From Cyrtodaria siliqua (Eukaryota > Mollusca > Bivalvia > Adapedonta > Hiatellidae): a DNA stretch of 64,000 nt. Location of the stretch: assembly GCA_037043455.1 (NCBI GenBank), contig JAWPHD010001211.1, positions 186,001 through 250,000 on the forward strand, written 5' to 3'. How positions within the stretch are numbered: position 1 is the stretch's first letter; the number at the start of each line of letters is the position of its first letter. Made by a program: the position numbers and the translations under genes. A model generated the notes under the pieces. That model ran no database searches. It saw only the letters and a list, made by a program, of their open reading frames with translations, and was not told where the DNA came from. Shown here in pieces: positions 1 through 10,260 of the stretch.

Positions 1-56
1 GCCACCGTAACCAAAACCTTGCATAATTGTATTATCGTAAAGGTAGAGATGTAAAA

Positions 57-151
57 GTTGAAGGGAAATGTAGAATTCAATGACCACAGTCAACCAAAAT
101 GAGTGTGTTTGGTTGACTGTGGTCATTGAATGCTACATTTCCTGCTCGACT
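57..151. repeat. Head-to-head inverted pair of Naiad-like 3' tails
   Basis: Two arms of about 42-44 bp (57-98 and 108-151) are near-perfect reverse complements around a 9-base spacer. The right arm reads GGTTGACTGTGGTCATTGAA, almost the tail that ends the Naiad copies elsewhere in this window (for example near 22140 and 46110). The arrangement looks like two element tails joined in opposite directions. Inverted junctions and pseudo-LTR structures are known for Penelope-like elements; that this one arose that way is inferred. Confidence 0.6.
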
Positions 152-160
152 TGTGTATAT

Positions 161-1096
161 ACTTTCTACATAACCTGCATATATGCAAATCACTCTTAAC
201 AACAGTGCAACGCAATTTTGCTTTTGCAAACACTTGCTGATCATATTGCACCAGTGATTTATTTACACTAGAAAACGAAGAAAATATAACAAATTCCAAT
301 TGTATTTTTCTTTAATTATATGCAAGCAGCTCCAAAGCCAAATGGATAAATAAATTGAGGTGCTAATTTTAATATTTAATTAAAATTTCAAAACAAATTG
401 ACATGAGTCCCTTTTAGTTCGTGTTTATATTTCTTTTCAAATGACGTGATGAACAATTCAGCTATATTTTAATGAATATTGGGTTCTGCTCAACGCGTGA
501 ACGGTAGCAAGCATATTTCACTACCGTTCATGAACAATCAATCAATCTCAATCAAACCGAGACTGCAATATTTCGTATTTATCGTGTTCGGCCGTTTCCA
601 AAGGTCCATTATCATACTCTTTTAAGGACAAATTTGATCAAGCACACACAAATGTCAACACTTAGACTGAGACTAAGTATTTAAAATATTTCTTTCTATT
701 TTTCATAAAACACAAGCTGCGATCCTGTTTCAAGCCCGAATCAATTCCAATATTCCCAAGCACAATGGCCTAGTCTTAGTTATGTGTTAAATTATGATAA
801 CACCTTTACATCACAAAAGCCATCAATGATCATCCAAGTCTGGTAAGATTACAAACACAGTTGCAGTCGAAGATCGGTATAAGAAATACTTCTTAATTAA
901 TGAATGGACAAAAGCTTTCTGGTCGTTTCCGGCTACTAAATGATAGTATATGCACCGAGATATTGCGTATTGAAAAATAAGTGCACTCCATTAGGGACGC
1001 TCTGTAAAGTCATCCGGTTAGCTAGAGGCGAATTATGCATATTTCAAACGTATCTAGACAAGCCGGACACAAGCACCACATTTTACGCAGAGGTAG
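161..1096. other. Intergenic, no gene; contains a dispersed repeat fragment at about 475-640
   Basis: No convincing coding sequence. Positions 475-575 resemble, in inverted orientation, 39625-39720: both share the GGTTTGATTGAGA block, a proximal/distal CCGTTCACG segment and TTGAGCAGA. A small hairpin sits at about 498-535 (GTGAACGGTAG with CTACCGTTCA). A stretch near 590-625 is also found at about 41585-41620, inside another Naiad copy. Confidence 0.5.
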
Positions 1097-1576
1097 TTTA
1101 GGTCATAAAAAAGGATAAAAATATCGGACAGGGAAAGCAGCATTCAAAGACGACAGTCAACCACAAAATACAAAAACAAACACGCAAACAGACAAACGAA
1201 AAGACAAAAGTAATAAAAAATGCAAACGACATCACAAACACAAAAGGGTTGACAATAGGGCTACCGCCTTGGAACGGTCAGTGGCAAAGTAGGCCACTGG
1301 GGGTTTAAACCGGTTCTAGGGTGCACCAGACCTCACACTTACCCTACTGTCATCCCACTAAAACAGGACAGTGTAAATAAAGAAATCCCCGCCATGATCT
1401 AATCTCTAACCAACAAGGCAGCATCAATAGGCAATATAAGTAAAACACAAATATGCTCGTGTAAATATAATACAAAAAAACAATAGCCTAGAAAGCCACA
1501 ATGAAGGTACTCAATGACTTTGCAGAAGCCAGAGCAGTAAGAGAATAAACCATTAAGTGCACGACAAGAAAGATCA

Positions 1577-1637
1577 TGGACAAACATCAAACGCCACCGT
1601 CCCAATGGGCTTTAGGTAGGCGTCATCACAGGGTCCA
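1577..1637 (-). promoter_or_regulatory. Candidate type II SECIS overlapping the stop codon of Naiad copy 1
   Basis: On the minus strand a 5' ATGA (1626-1623) and a 3' TGAT (1589-1586) could form the kink-turn GA quartet. Between them CG-C-CTACC pairs with GGTGG-CG, giving helix II with one bulge and one wobble. The apex reads TAAA followed by a CCC-ATT-GGG mini-stem, the extra helix of form II SECIS elements. TGGAC (1637-1633) and GTCCA (1581-1577) pair as helix I below the quartet. The TAA stop codon supplies the apical A's. The distance from ATGA to the AA is 9-10 bases, slightly short for the consensus. Confidence 0.65.
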
Positions 1638-3540
1638 CAGCCTGTCCGGTCATCGTACAATTAAAGAGGAAGGCATAGTGGCGAACTGTAAAAGGGTCCA
1701 CCACCAAGCATGCAGTACGTTGCAAAATGATAGGGTCATAACCTCTTTTGATAAACTTTTTAACAAGTTTAACAAAGATAGTATGAAAGTGATCATGACC
1801 AAGAATCTTACGAAGTTTATAAATCACATCACCATAGAAGTCAGGTTGTGATAGTCCTTGTCGCAGAAGAGTCCTTAAATTACATTTATATTTGGAAAGA
1901 AGATCAGGGTTACGATAATAAAATTTTGCAAAGGTTTTACGAAGTTTATGGTAACGGTAACCCTGATTGAGTAACTTTTTAGTTATACAAAGATTACGAA
2001 TATTAAAGTCCTCAACTCGAGTACAAGCTCTAGAAAAATGAATAAGTTGAGACAGATACACCCCATAAGAAGTTGCTCGGGGAACATCCCCATCCAAGTG
2101 GGGATAATTAACAATGTCAAAATTAAAATCATCTCTCTTGTCATAGATTTTGCTAATTATTTTACCATTTTCAATCGAATGATCTAAATCAAGAAAAGAA
2201 GCGTTATTATCAGATATATTTTTTTTATTAAGCCGAAGTTCTTTAGGATAAATATTATGAACCATAGTTGGAAAGAAAGGGTTGTCAATGTTCAGTATGT
2301 CATCCAGATACCGAGAGGTGTCATTAAAAGCTTCAATAACATCTGCCTGGTTATCTGGTGAAAGACTCAACATGAAATCCCTTTCATAGCAAAATAAAAA
2401 CAAATCTGCGACAAGTGGTGCACAGTTCGTACCCATAGGGATACCAACAATTTGTCTATAAACGGTGGTACCATACCTGACGAAAATATTATCTAATAGG
2501 AAGATGAGTGCTTCACAAACTTCATAGCAAGTCCACATAGTATAATTGTCTAAACTGCCGTTAGTGAAAAACGCTTTAATATTATTACATGCCAAAAATG
2601 TAGTATTTTCTCTAGCGAATGTTTTTTGAATAAGAGAAATTAGCTTGTCTTTAATAAGATGATGTGGTAAGGTTGTATATAGTGTAGAAAAGTCATAGGT
2701 ACTTAATGATGAAACTTGACCTTTATTGAAAATTTTATCAAGAACGTCTCCTGAATTTTTTATAGACCAAAATAAATTAATCCCAGAGTTTTTATAAGTT
2801 TTATCACAATATAGTTTAACGTGATCTTTAACGGCAGTAAGACAAGAAGTTAAAAGTTTGGAGATGTTTGTTGTCGTGCAGGCACTAGAATTAGAAATAA
2901 AGCGAGCCTTATATGGATTTTTATGTAATTTAGGAATCCAGTACATGGTAGGCAGTTTATTTTGCTTATCGCTTACACCAGCCTTGAAAGTAGTGCACCG
3001 AGTGATATGTGCGGAAACAACATCATCCTCAGTAGAATTAACTGGAGTATACGAATTGGTGCTGCCGAGTTCCAGAGATAAAACATTGACGTAATGTAGG
3101 CGTCAAACAATAATTACATTATTAGCTGCTTTAACTAAAACAAATTTATTATGAAATTCCTGAATTCCCGATTTTAGATTACGAAAGGAAAACCTAGGTC
3201 TCGGAGGTAGTAAAGAGGGGTTAGCATTATAAAAGTTAATACGTGTATCTATAATTTTAAGAATAGACTTTTTCCAAGTAGAAAGCGAGTTTGGGTCCGC
3301 ATGTTCTCTACGACACCATTTTATACTAAAATCTTCAATGGAGTGGGCGATCTGGGCACGACAGGCATTAAAATCAATAGTTGAAGGTAATCTATATTTA
3401 GGACCTTTCGAAAACAAATGCCGAATACGTTTATCAACAATATCAAAATTACCAGTGATGACATGACCTGCTGGAGCATAGCAAAATTGTGATGTGTTGC
3501 ATTCACATTCCTTAGGAGTATTAAGTACTATATTAAGGTC
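1612..3540 (-). pseudogene. Naiad copy 1, linker and reverse transcriptase (one in-frame TGA)
   Basis: One frame runs from about 3540 to a TAA at 1614-1612, broken only by TGA at 3105-3103. It begins with a CECN and cysteine-rich linker, continues through KGPKYRLP and then NNVIIV-TGA-RLHY. The RT core follows: YWIPKLHKNPYKARFI, the STYDFSTLYTTLP palm motif, GIPMGTNCAPLVADLF, the catalytic RYLDDI (the two aspartates), and the SFLDL and YDKRDDFNF blocks of the thumb side. The C-terminus is DPVMTPT. Motifs and spacing fit Penelope-like RTs, relatives of telomerase RT. The frame differs by one from the endonuclease half, so the junction at 3541 is a real lesion, apparently a deletion of about 20 codons. 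The RT half is otherwise intact, suggesting recent activity of the family. Confidence 0.85.
3103..3105 (-). other. In-frame TGA 3, candidate selenocysteine in the RT N-terminal region
   Basis: This TGA follows NNVIIV and precedes RLHYVNVL. The frame continues without any stop into the RT core 53 codons later. Cysteine is common at the end of this hydrophobic strand in related proteins as I remember them. No second copy of this segment exists in the window, so conservation cannot be tested here. Confidence 0.55.
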
Positions 3541-4315
3541 AACAAATTACAGGACTTTCGGAATTTTTGAAATATTTTGGGATAGAATCAACTACACGAG
3601 TATCCCGAAAAATACTAGGCATGTCAATGAAATCAATACCTTTATTAATATATAGTAGTTTTAGAAAATGCCTGACGTGATCAGACTCCTTGTCAATATG
3701 GGGTCGGAGAACATGTTGTGTGTAGCTTTGAACTATGGAAGCAGTGTTATACAAGGGATCTGTACGAATGAAAATTTTGTCGGCTTCCTCGTCGATCAAC
3801 TTCAGTGAAGAAATAGACAAAGATGTAAGCCGTGAAAGCATAGAGTGCTTTCCAGACTGTTTAAAAATAGTATGTAAATCAGCGACAGAAATAATTACAC
3901 GCGATTTACGTTTGATGTTACCATTACGCCTAAGACCATGAGACCTAGATTTACGCTTTAGAACAGAAAATATAGAAAAAATGTCAATATTAGGATCTTT
4001 AGAAATATTTCCTTCTTGGTAAATATTGTCATTTAGGCCGAGTGGATAAGGCGTCTGTAAGTTTTTCATCCACTTAAGTTCTACAATGTGTCTAGCTTTT
4101 ATTTTGAAGCTTTTAGTAGCATCATTATCAAAAAATAAATATTCAACTGGTTGAACAGTTACGTAATTAAAATTATGACCTGACTGACGAAAGTGTTGGT
4201 ACAAGTAATTTTTTAACTTTTTAGGATTACTTGCATTATATTTGTGTTCACGAAATCGAACTTTTAAGGATCGACCTGTTTGTCCAACATATTGTATACC
4301 GCAAAGTGGTGCATT

Positions 4316-4318
4316 TCA
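4316..4318 (-). other. In-frame TGA 2, candidate selenocysteine between GIY and YIG
   Basis: This TGA follows VLT and precedes NAPLCGIQYVG, exactly 11 codons after the first. The copy at 41230-41232 has the same ACT-TGA context, followed there by a one-base deletion. Cysteine is the expected family residue at this point. Confidence 0.65.
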
Positions 4319-4348
4319 AGTCAGAACATAAATGACGTGAGAAGTACG

Positions 4349-4351
4349 TCA
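4349..4351 (-). other. In-frame TGA 1, candidate selenocysteine before the GIY strand
   Basis: This TGA follows SNVD and precedes RTSHVIYVLT. The same TGA in the same codon context occurs in the diverged Naiad copy at 41197-41199. In other GIY-YIG PLEs a cysteine is expected here (from memory). Frame is preserved on both sides. Confidence 0.65.
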
Positions 4352-4998
4352 ATCAACATTTGAAGCTAGACATATATTAAACAATCTACCATTAACAGCT
4401 GATTTAATGGTGGACTTGCACGATAAAAAATTGCAACAACTGCACCTCTTAGCATTGTACTTATAAATAGAGGGAAACACCCTGCGTCTTGAATGAACTA
4501 AATGATTTCTGAAAGGAGACTTTACATGGTATTTCCTCAAAACAGGTGATCCTAGAGGAGTTACGGAAACTTTTGAGCCATTATTAAAAATCCTAGTAAT
4601 ATTATTAGAAGGAACATGAAACGAGGTTGCCGAATGAAGATTTAAAGGTGTAAGGCGTACATATGGTTTAGTTCTAAGAAATGAAGTTATTTTGTGGAAT
4701 TTGTATTGATGACGCAGAGTGTAACCGAAGAGGTGAAAGATTTATTTTTAAAGTTTTAGCTAAAAGACTCATAATTGTTTTTATGGAGAGTAATACCATT
4801 CTGTGAAAAACGAAATAAGGGCCAATAAGGATTTATTAGAGAGACGAAATAGAATCGTATCAAAGATCCATAAGAAATAATATTAGTAAACTTACGGACT
4901 GTTAAAAGAGGTCCAAAACTCACGTCAGTGTTTAATGCAAGATAATGAGGAAAGTTAAGGAAAACCCTAATAAAATGGGCCAAAATGTCGATGAGCAC

Positions 4999-5484
4999 AA
5001 AACCTTCAACATGGTATATGAAACACACGTGTTTAAGGAAAACTGGATCAATGAATGTCATACAATCCCTGTAGGATGTAAAAATAACAATATTGATTGG
5101 ATGTACGGGGAGACTTTTTACGGTCGCCACACGGCACAAACAACACAATTGTGCATATACAAAACCTTCAACATGGTATATGAAACACACGTGTTTAAGG
5201 AAAACTGGATCAATGAATGTCATACAATCCCTGTAGGATGTAAAAATAACAATATTGATTGGATGTACGGGGAGACTATTTACGGTCGCCACACGGCACA
5301 AACAACACAATTGTGCATATACAAAACTTTCAACATGGTATATGAAACACACGTGTTTAAGGAAAACTGGATCAATGAATGTCATACAATCCCTGTAGGA
5401 TGTAAAAATAACAATATTGATTGGATGTACGGGGAGACTTTTTACGGTCGCCACACGGCACAAACAACACAATTGTGCATATAC
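4999..5484. repeat. Tandem repeat, three copies of a 162-bp unit
   Basis: Units start at 4999, 5161 and 5323 with only a few differences. The period is a multiple of three, and both strands stay open through the array (54 residues per unit), so open frames here do not by themselves show coding. The array lies directly upstream of Naiad copy 1 in that element's orientation, so it could be part of its 5' region or an unrelated minisatellite. Confidence 0.9.
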
Positions 5485-5817
5485 AAAACTTCGATTTTAG
5501 AAAGAATGCCAACTCTGGAAATCGTCATGTTACCATTTTTTGGAATCCAAAATGGCCTCCACTACATTTTCAGTTGTTTTTCAAGGATTGACGGTCTTTC
5601 AAGCATCCTTGAAGATATTATAAAGAATGTTTATCAGTACAATATATACATAATGTCTAATGCATCTACTTTTTAAAGAAAAATATATATTGGTATTTTT
5701 GTCTCAAAATTTGGTGGAGTTATTGATTGTATTTATGTGAAATTCAATTAGAAAAACATTATTATATTAATTAAATTAGTTCTTATACTGTTGGGACACA
5801 GAAGCTAGTTGTTCTAT

Positions 5818-5904
5818 AATCATACAAGCGGTACTGTTATTTATGTAATCATACAAGCAGTACTGTTATTTATGTAAGCATACACGTAGTACTGTTGTTT
5901 ACGT
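5818..5904. repeat. Three tandem 29-bp units
   Basis: AATCATACAAGC followed by a GTACTGTTATTTATGT block occurs three times back to back, the third copy diverged. Confidence 0.8.
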
Positions 5905-5969
5905 TAAATATAGGTCGTCTTCTTGTCATACATTTCTATTTACAAGCAAAATTAAACAATACACCACTT

Positions 5970-6411
5970 GGATTGGGGTAAAAGGTGGATGCGGATTATG
6001 AGTGGGGTGATAGGTGGGTGCGGATTATTAGTGGGGGTGATAGGTGGGTGCGGATTATGAGTGGGGTGATAGGTGGGTGCGGATTATTAGTGGGGGTGAT
6101 AGGTGGATGCGGATTATGAGTGGGGTGATAGGTGGGTGCGGATTATTAGTGGGGGTGATAGGTGGGTGCGGATTATGAGTGGGGGTGATAGGTGTGTGCG
6201 GACTATGAATGGCGGTGATAGGTGGGTGCGGATTATGAGTGGGGGTGATAGGTGGGTGTGGATGATGGGTGGGGATGATAGGTGGGTACGGACTATGAGT
6301 GGGGGTGATAGGTGGGTGTGAACTATGAATGGGTGTGATAGGTGGGTGCGGATTATGAGTGGGGTGATAGGTGAGTGTGGATTATGAGTGGATTATGAGT
6401 GGGGGTGATAG
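5970..6411. repeat. G-rich minisatellite, unit about 29-30 bp
   Basis: About 14 degenerate copies of a unit containing GATAGGTGGGTGCGGATTAT and GAGTGGGGGT. One strand is strongly G/T-rich. The open reading frame across it is a consequence of the repeat and not a gene. Confidence 0.9.
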
Positions 6412-6500
6412 GTGCATACATACATATATACATACGTACGTACGGATGGACGGACGGACGTATGGTCGGACGTACGGTCGCCCGGTCGTAGTGACGGATG
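6412..6500. repeat. Simple-sequence tract (CATA / CGTA / GGAC)
   Basis: A CATACATA run passes into CGTACGTACG and then GGACGGACGGACG, directly after the minisatellite. Confidence 0.85.
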
Positions 6501-9500
6501 GAAAGACGGACTGACATATGGGCGGGCGGGAAGGGCGCAGGTGGTCAGGCGGGCTGAGGGCGAACGTTTGTCTATTCCTTTAATTTATGTACGCCATTCC
6601 TGCTCTTTTAAAAGAGTTATGAAAGAGAAAACAAAACAAAAACAGCTCTTTCAGATAGAAAGGAGAAAATAAGTAAAAGCATTGGAAATAGACGCACATG
6701 ATGCCAGAAAACGTAAATAATGATGAATCTTTTGATAGTTATGTCCTTTATAACGCATTATATGACTTATAGGACAAATAAATCAGGACATATTTTAATT
6801 ATACATAGATCAATAGATTTTGCTATACACTTAATGGAAATGGGTTACTTGTTCTGTTTTAGGGGGGCACAGAAGACCAATACTACATGTACATTAAGAA
6901 GGACAAATGGGTAGGTACAAATGAAATGTCAGTGCAAATGGAGGACAAATAAATAAACCTAAGTCACGAGACATGATCTCGTTACAGGAAGATAACGACT
7001 ATGATACGGACGCATTGCCAATCCTAAATATTTTAAATATGAACTGGTAAAGTCAATAAAGATTGTAATCGGAATTGTAATGAATGACGTCGACACATAA
7101 ATAGGTCATATTGTGCGCAAAACTGATGAAAGATAAAGAAATGAAGTAGTAATTAAAAATTAATGTAAATATATAAAGATAAAACTAATTGCAAATTTTA
7201 AAGGGATGATATGCTAGTATTATAAACTATATATGTAAATCAACAAATACCCGTCAACGGGTATATAAACAAGTAATCAGAATTGTAAATATTCCACTCG
7301 TGAAAATCTGTCCTTTAACTTTAAATAACAAAGACTTATCACTTTAAAATATGTAAGTTTGTAATTTAATATTTGAATAAGGAAGTCGATATTGTTTGTT
7401 AAACATTTAAATTTATCTCAGAGGGTTCGCAATCTTACCCAGAGTGTATTGTATAAGCAATAAACAATTGGAGTGTAAACATATATTGTGGAAATCCTGA
7501 CTTCTTATTTTAGTTCAAACAACTTTATCCGTGTCTGTCCAATGACAGCGGTAGAGTAACGGAAGACGCTACTTACAACCAGGCACAATAACATCTATAT
7601 AACCATATATAACTAGAATGCAAACAAAATATGCAAAAGGAAACTGTTGCGTTATCATAAATCAAATCTCAGTATCAATGTTTGTAAACATTTTGTTTAC
7701 CTATGCAATTTCAGTTTAGGCCGTTATAATACTCAAAGGATGTTTGGTCTTGGAAAACTATTTTTCAAAAGAGTATGAGAACGATGAAAAATTCTGTCTA
7801 ACTGTAACAACACTCAATAACGAAATGTCAGTGGGGCAATGATTATGAAGAAAATGTCATAAGTCTCGCCAAAGCTGCCAAAATCATAAGAAACGGTATT
7901 CTAAGATTCCTTCTGGTTGACGCATTATACTTAAAATAATGTCAAATTCAGTTCGACCCATGACATCTTGTGTAGTAATGTCGCTTCATGGTACTGCTTT
8001 GTGTGATTAAGATACAAAGGATCTACAACCATGTCGAACTATTTGTCTGTCAGCTTCGTTCCTCTACAGCAAAAGGTCCCCCATCTCAGAACAAAGTACA
8101 TAGAATACAAAATTGCATACCATCGTTATATCTTTATATAGACCCAATGTATACATAAACAAGATAACAAAACTGATCTCGAACAAACCGTATACTTGAA
8201 AGTCACTGGCAGACGCTGTTTGTAAATATGTAGAAACATCAAATGTTTTATGTCCCCAACCGTTACGAAAATATATTTTTCCTGTTGGAGCTTTGGAAAA
8301 CGTCGATAATAATACGTTGTGCACCGCTGCTATAGGGTCATTTCATGGTACAGGCATCAGTCTCGTGCAGTCCCCAACCACATCCAACATGAGTAAGCCA
8401 ACAGAAAGAACGCGACTGTCCACAGATATGTATATATATGTTCTACCTGAATGTTATATGAGTGTACCTGCTGTTGAACTCCCAAATATGTATAAGTCAA
8501 CGATTGCTTCTCTTCTTTAAGAAATCTGCTAAAGCAGCAGTGATCAAACATTGTATGTTATACTGCAACAATCTACACAATACTTCAATCTATGCATACC
8601 ACGACAAAATTAATAGACACACATAATTGTCATTTCTATGTGGAGCCTTCTAAGTATTTGTCCTCAAAGCACATATGTGTCCATATGGTGAGTTTCTGGC
8701 CACTGCCATTCAACAACATTTAGCAACTGTGTTGGGGTGGGGGTTGAGGAGGCCTAATAAACAGTCTCTGTTTATAGGACAGATGGACAGGTGTAGACAT
8801 ATTACAATCTTAACTGGTTTCACAAATGACATGTTTTCGGCAATGTTAAGTTATTAAAGCATACAAAGTTATTAAGATATTTTGCAAAAGTTATTGCTGT
8901 ACTATTTTGAAATCATAAAATATTATCATAGTGTTCGACATCACATATATGTAAATATATATTCCAGAAAATAACATCAGAAATAACTGAGAAATTTTCA
9001 TTTTTTAATTTGTTACTATTTTTAGCATGGTGGCCATTTTGAATATCTAAAAAGAGCGGCACCCAGGTTACTTTGTCACTTCTTCCTAAAAACATTTGTA
9101 TTGGTCTCAACTTGTTCTGTACAAAATTAGATGCTTTTATCCAACGTGTCTAGATAATTTCATATTGACCCCTAGCTAGGTCATTTGGATCAATTTGTTC
9201 ATTTTCGGCTTCTACATGATAGAAGATTACGACTGTTATAGCGCCACAAATTGCGTATAGAAAATCACGTGTTGGGATGTGGCACACAATGAAAATTAGT
9301 TCGAATAATCCGAAGCGGTAAACGTTGCACAGAAAGAGGATCGGATTGTTTTCAAAAATCTTTATTTTCTAATTACAAGCTCTGCAAACGTATATGATGG
9401 ATGGTCCAGTTCTTCAAAGATCGGTTAACTTAACCGAGCGTTAAAGACATTTTCTATAGTTTTTTCTGCATAACAGATTTTCATTAAACTGTTTGTACTT

Positions 9501-9739
9501 TAAGTCTGTTATATATATAGACAGAAAATACAAAAATAATGGTAGGTCAACATAATTGTTAAAACTTTTCTAAAATAATTTGTAATCCAACGTCATGTCA
9601 ATCTGTCCAAAACGTTGAACAAGTCCATGAAATAGCTAAATAAGACATTTTTGAAGTCTAATCATTTATTCATTGGTCACAATTCTGCTAAAATTATAAT
9701 AACATTTAAAGCTCATCCTTATGTAAAACCTATCTTTTT
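6501..9739. other. No recognisable gene over 3.2 kb
   Basis: AT-rich sequence with only short open frames of unremarkable composition (for example 8064-8324 minus and 8293-8520 plus, which overlap each other). I recognise no protein motif, RNA gene or transposon end here. Confidence 0.5.
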
Positions 9740-10260
9740 TTTACAATCATCTGTTGAGACCATTACTCACAATTTATGCACAAATTTGCCCATAATGATA
9801 CAATTTCCTTTTTTTTGTATGTTCCCAATAACAGAATTTGTTTAAACTTTCTAAGCACATAGTTTACCATATATAAAACAAAATATGCAATAAAAATGTT
9901 AGGTCCCCATGCTTGTTTAGATTTTCATATTTTAAACCCTACCCCTATGCTAAAAGGCCAAGTTTTGCATACAGTTATATAGAAATGGTAGATTTTCCTT
10001 TTTTTTTATGTTTCTAATAACAAAATTTGTTCAAACTTCCTAGGCACTTAATTGAACATATAGTAAGACAATATATGCAATTAAAATTATAGGTCACCAT
10101 GCATATTGTGATTTAATATTGGTTTTTGGAACCCTATCATTATGCTTAATTTTTTTTAATTTTGTTTGAATTTTTACAAAATGTTATATTTTTTCTATTT
10201 AATGTATTTTTTCTAATAATAGGAATTTATGTACATAAAGAAAATAAATAGACATCAAGA
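9740..10260. repeat. Degenerate tandem repeat, about 200-bp unit, roughly 2.5 copies
   Basis: Recurring blocks are a T-rich tract followed by ATAACAGAATTTGTT, then ATATATAAAACAAAATATGC, then TTAGGTCCCCATGC and an ACCCTAYCNCTATGCT-like block. They occur at about 9760-9960, 9990-10150 and, fainter, to 10260. Confidence 0.6.

Larger units (their letters stand above)
3539..4741 (-). pseudogene. Naiad copy 1, N-terminal region with GIY-YIG endonuclease (two in-frame TGA)
   Basis: Read from 4741 downward, the frame gives about 130 residues that include a CSCC knuckle, then the endonuclease. The GIY half is HVIYVLT; the YIG half is GIQYVGQTGRSLKVRFREH, which has the expected YVG, arginine and glutamate-side context. 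A conserved C-terminal part of the domain follows (PLGLNDNIY), then a basic linker. TGA codons at 4351-4349 and 4318-4316 interrupt the frame without shifting it. The relatives I know carry cysteine just before and after the GIY strand, so selenocysteine is a plausible reading. The role would be nicking target DNA to prime reverse transcription. The frame is lost at 3541, where a short segment appears deleted. No in-frame ATG is visible near the start, so the true N-terminus is unknown. Confidence 0.8.
1097..4745 (-). mobile_element. Penelope-like retroelement, Naiad type (N-terminal GIY-YIG), nearly complete copy 1
   Basis: The minus strand encodes, in order, a cysteine-rich N-terminal segment, a GIY-YIG endonuclease, a basic linker and a Penelope-type reverse transcriptase. 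This is followed by about 0.5 kb of 3' untranslated sequence ending near 1097. Canonical Penelope elements carry GIY-YIG after the RT; here it precedes it, as in the permuted PLE clade called Naiad in animals. The 3' UTR contains blocks found repeatedly in the window, including CCAAGGCGGTAGCCC and GTTGACTGTCGTC. The 5' boundary is unclear: the reading frame opens at 4741 just below stop codons and has no ATG nearby. Confidence 0.85.

Noticed and set aside
2858..3094. Plus-strand open frames overlapping the Naiad RT (also 1576-1851, 3735-3941)
   Set aside because: Antisense shadows of the RT/endonuclease coding sequence; no motif of their own.
3539..3541. Fourth selenocysteine codon (TGA after SESPVIC)
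   Set aside because: Further TAA and TGA codons follow at once in that frame and the protein resumes in another frame, so this TGA is the result of a deletion.
6103..6321. Open frame in the G-rich minisatellite
   Set aside because: A product of the repeat; the sequence is low complexity and has no start context.
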